Assembly (NCBI GenBank): GCA_900169235.1
Contig: FWCC01000615.1
Location: 1 to 15,808, forward strand
Length of the DNA stretch: 15,808 nucleotides
DNA from: Zarea fungicola
Taxonomy: Eukaryota; Ascomycota; Sordariomycetes; Hypocreales; Cordycipitaceae
Direction of reading: 5' to 3'
Shown here: piece by piece, positions 1 through 7,646 of the stretch
How the letters are laid out: every line of letters starts with the position of its first letter
How positions within the stretch are numbered: the stretch's first letter is position 1
Translations under genes and position numbers: made by a program
The notes under the pieces: generated by a model
The model's input: the letters and a program-made list of their open reading frames with translations, nothing else
Told to the model about the DNA's origin: nothing
Database searches by the model: none

Positions 1-10
1 GGGCAGGTTG

Positions 11-36
11 CCGTCGGTCACGGCGTTGACCGACGG
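11..36. repeat. Perfect GC-rich inverted repeat, 10-bp arms
   Basis: Arms ccgtcggtca (11-20) and tgaccgacgg (27-36) are exact reverse complements around the 6-nt spacer cggcgt. The element lies at the left edge, inside the segment that may be a minus-strand exon, so it could be a chance property of coding sequence, an RNA hairpin or a dyad protein-binding site with CGG/CCG half-sites. Confidence 0.8.
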
Positions 37-92
37 AAGCCTGCAGCAGAAGTCAGGAATCGCTGGATACGCTGCTTGACCTGAGTCAGCAG

Positions 93-437
93 TCACAACA
101 CGGGGCGAACATTGAGATCTAGATAGAAGTATCCTCGAATAAGAATGGTGTTATTCGCTACGGCTACCATGGAAGCAGGAGTGCCATCATTGTTCCCGCG
201 ATATGCTCCGCTCGGAGACCTAATTAAGCCTTTCTTGAATCTGCCGGCGTGCTTCAAAACTGAAAGACTTTGCTTTACTTCTGGCAGTGCAGAAGGGGTG
301 TAGTTGTTTCTCTGCGTCAGTGTGCGTAGAATTATTGTGTGATCACCTCTGGGGTGTGCGTGTTTGTGTGCCAAAGTAGTGAGGGATTGAGCGATCGATA
401 ATGTCAGTACTATGTGCAAAATTCTAGCGCCTGCCAT
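93..437 (-). CDS. Hypothetical small secreted protein, possible first exon of a gene running off the left edge
   Basis: I do not recognise this reading frame. It starts at a true ATG (435-437, read on the minus strand) and encodes 114 residues. The N-terminus looks like a signal peptide: a short start, a hydrophobic run around residues 6-22 (ILHIVLTLSIAQSLTTLA) and then a basic His-rich stretch (HKHAHPRG), so cleavage near residue 23 is plausible. The rest has no motif I know. Further along the same strand lies a good fungal 3' splice site: CTGAC at 56-52 and CAG ending at 41. After it, positions 40-1 form an open frame with GC-rich third positions (LPSVNAVTDGNLP). The frame could therefore be exon 1 of a longer secreted-protein gene, but I found no strong donor in the matching phase. 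The alternative is a chance ORF. Low confidence. Confidence 0.25.
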   Translation of the reverse strand: MAGARILHIVLTLSIAQSLTTLAHKHAHPRGDHTIILRTLTQRNNYTPSALPEVKQSLSVLKHAGRFKKGLIRSPSGAYRGNNDGTPASMVAVANNTILIRGYFYLDLNVRPVL

Positions 438-831
438 GTATTTATGGGAGAAGTGTCAATGAATAAAAATTGTCTTGTCAATTGTAGGTTGTAATATATG
501 GGGCATCTCACGAATCCAGATATAAACAAAATTGTAGGGTCAAGAGTGCAAATAAAATGCCAAATAGAGATAGGAACGAGCCCATACTTCTCTATCATCA
601 CATCTAATCATAGAGTGTATATCTCTGCTGCATATACGTGTGATCCTACGCAGGCGGGCCAGCATAGTTGCAGTGGCCCAAGGCGGGACTGGGATGGCGG
701 CGAGTCAATGACTGAGGCAAAGTTGTCATTTTCGGTCCTCTCTCGGATCCTACCGAGGCACCGTTCCGCCGCTGCCTGAGACGTGTATTAAATATTTGCA
801 GTAGGACTTTTCTTCTTTTTCTTCAAAGAAA
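438..831. other. Intergenic, no gene seen
   Basis: Short overlapping frames occur on both strands here (for example a 93-codon plus-strand frame at 498-779), but none has biased codon use, splice signals or a recognisable domain. The stretch probably holds the 3' end of the thioesterase transcript on the minus strand; a T/C-rich run at 808-830 (A/G-rich on the transcript) lies just past its stop codon. Confidence 0.5.
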
Positions 832-1978
832 TTATTCCCTAGAGTCAAAGGCATCTATTAGACTTCCATGCGGTAGAACATAGTCGTGGCTGTAGCTTAC
901 CTCCTGGATGCATGTTGCGACGAGACCGTCCTGCCCGTCTCCATGAAATATTCTCGATTCAATAAAGACCCTTCCATTGCTTGCCCAAGGTGAATGTACC
1001 TCTACTTGCAATACTTTATCAGTTCTAAACCCCTCATGTAAGTGGAAGTAGATGGTGTGGCTTGTAGAAGTTAAGAAGTCGGTATCTGGCTTAGTAAACG
1101 TTCGGCTGTGGTCTCCGATAGCGGGAATGCCATAACTTAGGCCATGTGCTGTAAGTGGGCTATCTAGAACGTATAGATCCGATAAGCCCGCTAGGACGAG
1201 GATATGGCCTTTGGCAGCTTGGGATATGTCAAAGGAGACGCTCGATGGTGCCATTTGGAGTAGTATTGGAACCACGGCAGTCGCAGGCGATGCTACTAGA
1301 TGAGACATGGCAATCATAAGCTGCATGTCCGTCTTATAAGATTTGAAGAGAATAAGTAACTGACAAAGATTAGATCGATTAACTGGTAATCTTTCACCTC
1401 GAATTCCAGTTGCTCCAGCCTCTGTCTTTTCAAAGTCATCAAGACGGATTGTCCAGCCGCCCAAAGGAGTCTTCACTTGTCGCTCAGCCGAGTGTTTAAT
1501 TGCTGGTCGCGATGAACTCTTTATTTTTGAGAAGCTTGCAGTGCTTAGAATAATAGTTTTATTTTCTTGGAGAACCCGGATGGAGCGAAGGGCACTGGAA
1601 GGGCTGGTCTTGACGCGATCAACCTGGTAAATAAGTGGTTTGTCCGTCATCCCAGGAGCGATGAAATGGGATTGAAGGCATGTAATCGATAGGTCAGTAT
1701 CGACTGGAACAGTCATGTAAGCTGATAAAGCGATCTGTGGAAGGCTGTATGCCCCTGGTATGATAGAGTTGTGGCCATGCGACCAAGGTAACCCAGTATT
1801 TGTAAAGACGTCCTAAACATTGCAGTATTAGAATTAATCCTTCTCACCTTGCATATGCTTCGGTTAAAGTCTTATAGGTATACAGAGTGTTTCAAAACTA
1901 GTAAACAAAATAACTTACATTGCCAATGCTCTCTAGTTGGAAGTGCCCCATCAGCTTGTCAAGACCCTTTGCAGCCAT
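832..1978 (-). CDS. Acyl-CoA thioesterase II (TesB/ACOT8-like, double hotdog), two exons
   Basis: Predicted to hydrolyse acyl-CoA thioesters to free acid and CoA. Exon 1 runs 1978-1919 (20 codons, start context acaATGG). The intron is 1918-1813 (106 nt; donor GTAAGT, branch CTAAT, acceptor TTTAG) and exon 2 is 1812-832, ending in TAA, giving 346 residues, slightly longer than typical TesB proteins. The N-terminal hotdog covers about residues 15-115, with DVFTNTGLPW, then IIPGAY and LQSHFIAPG followed by IYQVDRV, all matching the family pattern. The C-terminal hotdog covers about 225-330 with LSDLYVLDSPL, SHTIYFH, HSPWAS and ATCIQE. Against the ACOT8 triad Asp-Ser/Thr-Gln, Ser294 and Gln323 are present but the Asp position is Ser271. 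No C-terminal SKL-type peroxisomal signal is seen; the protein ends DSRE. The middle (about 155-225) is divergent, so a missed intron there is possible. Some fungal relatives sit in secondary-metabolite clusters, but no synthase is visible here. Confidence 0.85.
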
Positions 1979-2643
1979 TGTTGACAGATTTTAAAAAGTC
2001 TGTGAATTCTGTCAAAAGTGAGTAGTACGAGAAAATGTGACCCAGCTCCCTTATATTCTGATTATGCTCCCTGGCCTTGCTTATGGGGCGCATAACCGGG
2101 CATTTGTCTGAACACGTCCACTTGTAGAGCTTGGTGTATCCACTGTGGCAATGGATTGGTGTCACTCATTCACGGCCTTCCTAGGCAAGAAGCAGTAAAT
2201 TATCAACGATTTAAGACTAGTGATTACGACAAGGCTGAACCAGTTAGCATTCCACGTCCTGCGAGCATGGGTATACATGGACCAGCGACCTTTCAATTGT
2301 AGTTGCTTTTTAAGCGACAAGCTCGGCAAGATTAATACAGCACTTCACATAACTTTTCCCTTTTTCGTTATGTAAAGGAGAAAGCTAAACGTCGCTTCTT
2401 ACCACCCAAGTAAGCGTATAAACATTATATTGTGCATTTTAGTGACGACCCCTGCGTCCTCTAATAATAGTGGCACGCATGCAACTATAAATCCCCCCCC
2501 CCCCCCCNNCTATAAATCCCCCCCCCCCCTACATATTAATCCTCCGGGTTCAATCTCACTCGACAAGCGTAAGCAGCCTCAACGTGGAGCATATGGAGCC
2601 GACTAGCACGGAGCTAATGTCAACTGCAATCAGTAATCAGAAC
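1979..2643. other. Intergenic region upstream of the thioesterase, with an assembly join
   Basis: This is the probable minus-strand promoter of the thioesterase. A 68-codon minus-strand frame at 1959-2165 overlaps thioesterase exon 1 in another frame and shows no family signature, so I do not call it. The only notable structure is the repeated ctataaat plus poly-C block with the 2-N gap near 2508. Confidence 0.5.
2485..2529. repeat. Duplicated ctataaat/poly-C block around a 2-N gap
   Basis: The string ctataaat occurs at 2485-2492 followed by 15 C, then NN at 2508-2509, then ctataaat again at 2510-2517 followed by 12 C. This is best explained by two contig ends that overlap in a poly-C run but were joined without being merged, so the duplication is probably artificial and the true length of the C run is unknown. 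Confidence 0.8.
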
Positions 2644-2889
2644 CTACCCGACCGGGACTGTAGTTGCAGTATCCTTTTTGAAGTACACTAACGCAGAAGA
2701 GGGATGGCCTACTCCTAGTAATGGAAACTTTTCGGTCCGGCCTGCGGTGTCTGCGGTGTCCGCGTTGTCAGCATGTCCGAATGCCCACCGTATCCACAGT
2801 ATCGTGTCACTCGCTACTGTAGAAACGAGAAGAGCATCTCCAAGCTGGTAGGTACCCGTACCAAGTGAAGAAATGCAGTCTAGCTCCAT
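2644..2889 (-). CDS. Hypothetical 81-residue reading frame
   Basis: Not recognised. It starts at a true ATG (2887-2889) and reads MELDCISSLGTGTYQLGDAL and onward, with a hydrophobic middle and a short Ala/Asp/Thr-rich stretch (HADNADTADTAG, about residues 39-50) encoded by a degenerate 9-bp tandem repeat. It has no clear signal peptide, no known domain and only ordinary codon bias. It may be part of a longer spliced gene or a relic, and chance cannot be excluded. Confidence 0.2.
   Translation of the reverse strand: MELDCISSLGTGTYQLGDALLVSTVASDTILWIRWAFGHADNADTADTAGRTEKFPLLGVGHPSSALVYFKKDTATTVPVG
2743..2778. repeat. Degenerate 9-bp tandem repeat, four units
   Basis: Units tgcggtgtc, tgcggtgtc, cgcgttgtc and agcatgtcc follow each other without spacing. 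On the minus strand they lie in frame in the hypothetical 81-residue frame and encode its Ala-Asp-Thr/Asn repeats. Confidence 0.7.
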
Positions 2890-4050
2890 TTTAGTTTAAT
2901 GCATTACCGAAGTGATGAATGCACTGGAATAGCCTTGAATTTAAATTGTGGCTGGCAGGGTCCGTACTGACAGGGAAGAGGAACAGCTTGAGAATCCTGC
3001 TCATTATGCGAACAACGCAGACTGGTTTCCTTCTTTAACTATTGTTTGTTAGTGAAAGACTCTGATGTAATTATGGACAGCTGCAAGGAAAACTAGTTGC
3101 TTGCTGGCACTTACATCGTAATCCACGGATGAGTGAAGAAAAAGACAGAGATTGCCCCCTCAGTACCCCACTCAGGCAGACATAGCAAATAGAGCAGTGG
3201 TTGACCATGGCCATGTAGGCAATTGCAGGCATGAGTAGCCTTTTTGCTTTGCTCCATACGAACGGGGCGCGCGTCTGCCATGGTTGTCAAGCCGCCGTGG
3301 CGATGGTGCCGATTCCCAACCCAATATGCAAAAGAAGAGACTCATAAAGAAATTTTGGCCAAAGGCATCAAACTGCCACAGGGGGGTGAAAGAAATTTGG
3401 GGGGAAAACAGGTTGCTCTTCAAGAAACCCTCCCATTCCAGCAAACCCATCTGCGGCTCCGACGTGGTGCACAATCACCAGAGTTGTCAGCAAGCTGCGC
3501 CAGTTGTCAAGATTGTGCCTTTTGGGGTCCACCGTTTCTTTTGAGGCAGTCATCACTGAAATCGCAGCAGTATAGTTTGGGGGGGGAATAGCTCGGTTGT
3601 TAGCGGTGCTGAAAGATAAGAAACTCGCAGTGCTGCCCGAATAGCTTGTGACAGCATCAGCCGCGTGAATGGATGGCAAGTATAGCGCAAGGAAATGCAG
3701 TTGAACCAAGATTAATCACAAAGCGTCGACGTACACGGCCCGTGAAGCGATCGCAGATTAGACAATAAATTCTACGTTACTAGCTAGCCGGCCTGTTTTC
3801 ATGCAAGGCTGCCATTTCATTGTCACAGAAGTAGATGCCATCTTTCTTATCCAACTTCTTTTTTTTTTCACCAAAGCCTCCCCTCCAGAGTGTTCCATTT
3901 ATTTATTTATTTGCGCTTTTTTTTTTGGTTTCAAACCCCGGGAGCTTGGGTCGAATGCAGACGCAACGAGAAGCTGGTTGCACGCGGTGCTAGCAAGATT
4001 AATGCAAACTCGTTTGCGTCGACAACATGGACAGCCCGCGTCTCAAATGA

Positions 4051-4295
4051 AATGCCAGAGCCTTGATCCCCTATGAATACATGCGCCGCCACGAAGATGA
4101 CGCCCCAGAAGCAGTGTCGCCGGACAAGGCACCGCCGGAGCTCATTAATGTACAATTGCTGTTCGTCCCGAATTTTCGACTGGAATCAGCCCAAAAGTCA
4201 TGTTTGACGGGCTTTACAAGCCCATGCCTCAGGTTTACCTCGGCCACAGCATGACATATGATGCAGACGCGGTGGTCGCCTTTTCGGAATCCTAA
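4051..4295 (+). pseudogene. Possible frameshifted coding relic, family unknown
   Basis: Two adjacent plus-strand frames look protein-like and hand over to each other. From 4051 to about 4160 one frame reads NARALIPYEYMRRHEDDAPE and continues to PPELIN. From about 4149 to the TAA at 4293-4295 the next frame reads IAVRPEFSTGISPK, then VMFDGLYKPMPQVYLGHS, ending VVAFSES. Both have many G/C third positions and contain no internal stops. A single small indel between about 4146 and 4165 would join them. I do not recognise the family. A minus-strand ATG frame (4071-4373, 100 residues, with a CxxC) overlaps and is an alternative reading. Confidence 0.2.
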
Positions 4296-4809
4296 AGCTC
4301 CTGTCTCGGTACATGTGAGAATTTCATTTTTGGCCTGCCTCACCGGTGCTTTGGTGTCAGCCTTCTTTGGCATGGCCCGAATGGGGTGTTTCCGTCACTA
4401 CCATTGTTTGCGCCAGGCTCGGCTCATATGGGGTGGGCAGGACGGGCGGCGAAAGCTAGTCTCCTTGTTTATCTGGATCCCAGATATCTAGATGGAAAGA
4501 TGGGGCGAGATTCCTAATTTGCAATTGTTGGGTTTCGGCCCGGTAGATGACTGGTGGGGTTGGAGACAGGGATGCTGACGCTGATGGTGATGCAACAGGA
4601 CGAGGAAATGTGGGTGTTTATTATAGGGCAAATCGGCTACAACGTATCGCAGCTACTTTATTTCGAGGGCTGGAAAGGCAGGATTCGAAGCAGAAGATTG
4701 TTTTACTCGGTCAGTCGCGTTCAGATGCAGACGGTGAATGTCGTGAGCCTGGACAGATTATTCATGCGACAGCAGACTAACTGGGGACGTGTACATGTAC
4801 AGTCTAACC

Positions 4810-4990
4810 CTTGAAATTCTATTATTACTTCTAATCGCTAGTTATATTTTTAAGTTAATTTTCGTAATTTTTGTTCTTCATATTTCTCATATTTTTGGTT
4901 AGTCTTCTTAGTCTTCTTGGTTTTGCTCATTATTAATTCTTTGTTTCCAACTAAATTAAAGCGCAACAATCACAACTACGCTATAATGAA
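4810..4990. other. AT-rich tract
   Basis: This stretch is clearly richer in A and T than its surroundings, with T-rich runs and the tandem 9-mer ttagtcttc (two copies near 4900-4917). Its T/C-rich strand resembles the complement of the purine-rich tract upstream of cyp6. It could be a degraded repeat or simply low-complexity intergenic DNA. Confidence 0.5.
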
Positions 4991-5479
4991 TAATTGATTC
5001 CACCATTTGAATACCCATATCTCCGACGAGAGGATCGTAGCGGGGCTCAGTAGTGTCAGGACTCTAAAGAGGACTGATGATCGCCTACAATTGCCTTGAT
5101 TAACAGGTGATCCGTCACGCACCCGTGCCGACGGTGCACATAAAATTTGCTGGAAATTTAAACAGTCACTCGATTACGAAGTATCCCGCCAGGTAGATAC
5201 ATGCAACCGAGTACGGACGCCGATTCCTAGAGGCAGGAGTAGAGTTGGCTAAGACAATAGCAATTCCTGTTATAGCCATCAGCCATGTTTTACGAAGTGG
5301 AGAGAATGGAATCAAGACAGCCACCAAATCTGTATAATCCCCACTGCCTATTACAAATGCGCACTAGTTCTACGAAACGGCTGGCTGTAAAGGCGCCAAC
5401 TCACACAAGCTGGATGATTCTCTTCGGCCCCTTCGGAGGGATGACTGCCGTCGGCGATCAGACTCCATGTTTGAGCCAA

Positions 5480-5484
5480 CCAAT
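5480..5484 (+). promoter_or_regulatory. CCAAT box of the DUF427 gene
   Basis: CCAATCA lies 116-120 bases before the ATG, the usual distance for a CCAAT-binding (Hap/CBC) complex site in fungi. A TTTATTAA element follows at 5505-5512, and the leader is pyrimidine-rich with no upstream ATG. Position and motif are seen; function is inferred. Confidence 0.4.
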
Positions 5485-5562
5485 CAGCGCAAGACTGACT
5501 TTCCTTTATTAACCACCATCCCATCGCTAGCTCACCTTTCTGTAACCCAAACCTGACATATA

Positions 5563-5590
5563 CTCACAATCTCACAATCTCACAATCTCA
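5563..5590 (+). repeat. Tandem 8-mer ctcacaat, 3.5 copies, in the leader of the DUF427 gene
   Basis: Three exact copies plus ctca end 9 bases before the start codon, so the repeat is probably in the 5' untranslated region or next to the transcription start. Copy number may vary between strains. Confidence 0.85.
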
Positions 5591-5599
5591 TTCCACGCC

Positions 5600-6016
5600 A
5601 TGCCTGTTGCCACCGCCAAAGTTGGACAGGTTGTTGTCGCCCAGACCGAGAACTGGGAGGTTGTCGAAGGCAACGTCTATGTATGTTCAAATCCTCTCTT
5701 TGGCTAGAGGAGCTTGATTCTGACATGGGTCTGTGGCCATAGTTTCCGCCTAGTAGCGTCAAGAAAGACATGCTGCAGCCCTCGAGCCACTCTACATACT
5801 GCCCGTGGAAAGGCCAGGCTTCATATAATAACCTCGTTGCCGATGGCAAGACGCTTACAAATGTTGTGTGGCACTACCAAACACCCTCTGACAAGGCCAA
5901 GCATATTCAGAATTACTATGCCTTCTGTACGTTTGCTTGCTTCTAAAAGATGACTTCTTTCCGCTAAACAAAAGGCAGATAAAGGCAAGGGTGTCGATGT
6001 CGAGGTCGAGGAGTAG
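5600..6016 (+). CDS. DUF427 domain protein (100 residues, three exons)
   Basis: A small single-domain protein of the DUF427 family (Pfam lists it as NTP_transf_9). Its biochemical role is not established, so I assign none. Exons are 5600-5680, 5743-5926 and 5979-6016. Intron 1 (62 nt) has donor GTATGT and acceptor CATAG; intron 2 (52 nt) has donor GTACGT, a CTAAA-type branch and acceptor GGCAG. The spliced frame shows the family landmarks in order: ENWEVVEGNVYFPP (17-30), a Ser-rich linker, CPWKG (47-51), VVWHY (68-72), ending in YYAFYKG (85-91) and an acidic tail. Length is normal for fungal single-domain members. The start is the first ATG after a pyrimidine-rich leader, and splicing of both introns is needed to keep the domain in frame. 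It is cytosolic by default: no signal peptide or membrane segment is visible. Confidence 0.88.
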
Positions 6017-6361
6017 CTCTGCAGCACGCGGATTTATGTTTTGACTGCCACATTTAGGCCTGTCCAAGCCAGCATGAGCTGCAATCGTTGTGGAGGATAT
6101 GACGCGAGTGACTCGGCAAAAATTCATGCGACCTGTTTACTGATCCCCCGCTAGCTAGAGTTGGTTGATCAAGCAGATACTTTTCATCTCGTTTCTAATA
6201 TTCTCCATAATTCCGTCGCCCCCGACGTTGCACAGCAGCAGAGTGCAAGTCTGCATCCTTGGATGTGAGAGGGTCTGGAAGGTGGTGGTGTAGTTGCCAA
6301 CTGGCGTTTGGGTTGGTCTCATCTTCATAACTGCGGTTCGTGTTTGACAAGTTTTGGTCCC
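6017..6361. other. Downstream region of the DUF427 gene, no gene seen
   Basis: It holds the presumed 3' untranslated region of the DUF427 transcript and then intergenic sequence. Short frames on both strands have no supporting features. Confidence 0.5.
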
Positions 6362-6665
6362 TTACATCTGCATCATTTTTATACATGTGATATCACGGAG
6401 CCTTTGTATGTGTAGATTGCTTCTTGAATTGATCATGCTGTAAAATAGCGAGCTAAGCTTCGTCATCCCTCTTATACCCGCGCAACGCTTACACATACAC
6501 ACTCCACATTTGATCAAGGCGGGCGAAACCAAGGCCCTTTCGGCCTGGTCGATATGCCTTTGCAGGCACCGCAGATCGGCGGGAGAGAAATTTTGGGGGT
6601 TGGCGAGGGCGATGGCGCGGAGGGCGTAGAGGAGGCCGACGACGCGTCCGGATCGGACCGTCGGC
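6362..6665 (-). CDS. Possible internal or terminal exon of an unannotated minus-strand gene
   Basis: On the minus strand a textbook fungal intron end, gctaac at 6687-6682 and ccag ending at 6666, precedes an open frame running to TAA at 6364-6362. The first 50 or so codons have about 78% G/C third positions by hand count, as in the real exons here, and read like a folded helical protein: VRSGRVVGLLYALRAIALAN, then NFSPADLRCLQRHIDQAERA. After about 6505 the composition turns AT-rich and looks non-coding, so the real end may be earlier. Upstream exons were not found: 6690-6912 is AT-rich, with a weak donor GTGAGC near 6781. The family is unknown. A plus-strand acidic Gly-rich frame (6449-6682) overlaps with weaker codon bias. 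Confidence 0.3.
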
Positions 6666-6997
6666 CTGGTATCATAAAATAGTTAGCAACGACATTGACG
6701 AGTAACAGCGATGATGAACCAAATATAATGGATGAAAAAGCATGACAAGAGGACGAAATAATATGTACATTCTGTCGCTCACACTTAAAAAAAGCAGAGG
6801 AAAAGGAAAAAAAGGAAAAGAGGAAAGGATTCGTCAAGGCATTATTTGTTTTGCGCCCCGGAGATAGACTCAGGTCATTTGATCGTGGATGACTTGTTGA
6901 TTGTTGTTCCATCCAAGTGATGTGATGATTGTGAGGCGGGCATCACTTCCATCTACGGACGCTGCCTAGAAAGGCGGGCTCTGCCCCGAATGTCCGA

Positions 6998-7380
6998 TTA
7001 CAACGCCGCATTCTTATGCTGCCAGCAGAGGCAGCGACAGTCATTATAAACTATGCCTCGGAAACACATTGCTGGCATAATGGTTCCTTCTGCAGGCTCA
7101 GTCTTGGAAAAGACCCGGGACATTGGTCAATTGGCAAGGGTCTGGAGTGCCTCTAGTCCCCGTGGCTGCCAGTGTTCACCAAAATGATGCTCAACTGCCC
7201 TTTGCAAGGTTTTCCAACACCAAGGTCACAATCACCAGATCGAGAGGCCACCAAAGCTTGAACTTGGGCATAAATCTCACCCGCAGCCAAGTCCAAGATC
7301 GAGACTTTGTTCACGACCTGCATGGAGGCAGCAGGGCAGCCTGCTGACGCGGTTCTACCGTCAGACAAGTCAACTTTCAT
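6998..7380 (-). CDS. Hypothetical small Cys-containing protein, possibly two exons
   Basis: Not recognised. A minus-strand frame starts at ATG 7380-7378 and runs 75 codons; it contains MQVVNKVSILDLAAGEIYAQ and GDCDLGVGKPCKG. A candidate intron (7179-7103, 77 nt; donor GTGAAC, branch TTGAC, acceptor CCAAG) would replace its last eight codons with a second frame ending at TAA 7000-6998, which includes MPAMCFRGIVYNDCRCLCW. The spliced product would have 101 residues and seven cysteines. No signal peptide is visible at the ATG used. Another branch/acceptor pair (tctgac, then gcgtcag near 7335) suggests the true first exon may lie upstream. It is divergent from the F-box gene, 266 bases apart. This is speculative. 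Confidence 0.25.
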
Positions 7381-7541
7381 TTATTTTTCCTCGACCTACC
7401 ATGTGGCTATGGAAATATTCCGTCACTGTGCGCAATTGGCGTGGAAATAATTGAAACCTGTCAAAAGACAGCTGACCACAATGGTGATGCTGTGGCTTGT
7501 TCACGGCTCCGTCCAAGCCCGCCGCCACGAGCATACACCAG

Positions 7542-7549
7542 TATATAAA
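7542..7549 (+). promoter_or_regulatory. TATA box of the F-box gene
   Basis: TATATAAA lies 98 bases before the ATG at 7647, with no ATG between them. Its position and match to consensus support a core promoter for the F-box gene. Confidence 0.5.
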
Positions 7550-7646
7550 GCATAATATTTTTCTTTGGAAAAAAAAAAGTGCTTGCAAAGTTCTCCATCC
7601 ATCACTTATTCCATCAAAGCTAATCCGGTCTTAATATAGCGTCAGT

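Larger units (their letters stand above)
2890..5479. other. Long stretch without a confident gene; possible decayed coding DNA
   Basis: Short ORFs overlap on both strands, several opening with TTG rather than ATG. No frame carries a recognisable domain, clean introns and codon bias together. A possible relic at 4051-4295 and an AT-rich tract at about 4810-4990 are listed separately. The last 200 bases form the upstream region of the DUF427 gene. Confidence 0.5.

Noticed and set aside
498..779. 93-codon plus-strand ATG frame
   Set aside because: It has AT-rich third positions, no domain, and an overlapping minus-strand frame.
3368..3709. 113-codon minus-strand frame with a signal-peptide-like start
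   Set aside because: It opens with TTG, not ATG; competing frames of equal size cover the same bases on both strands; there is no splice or domain support.
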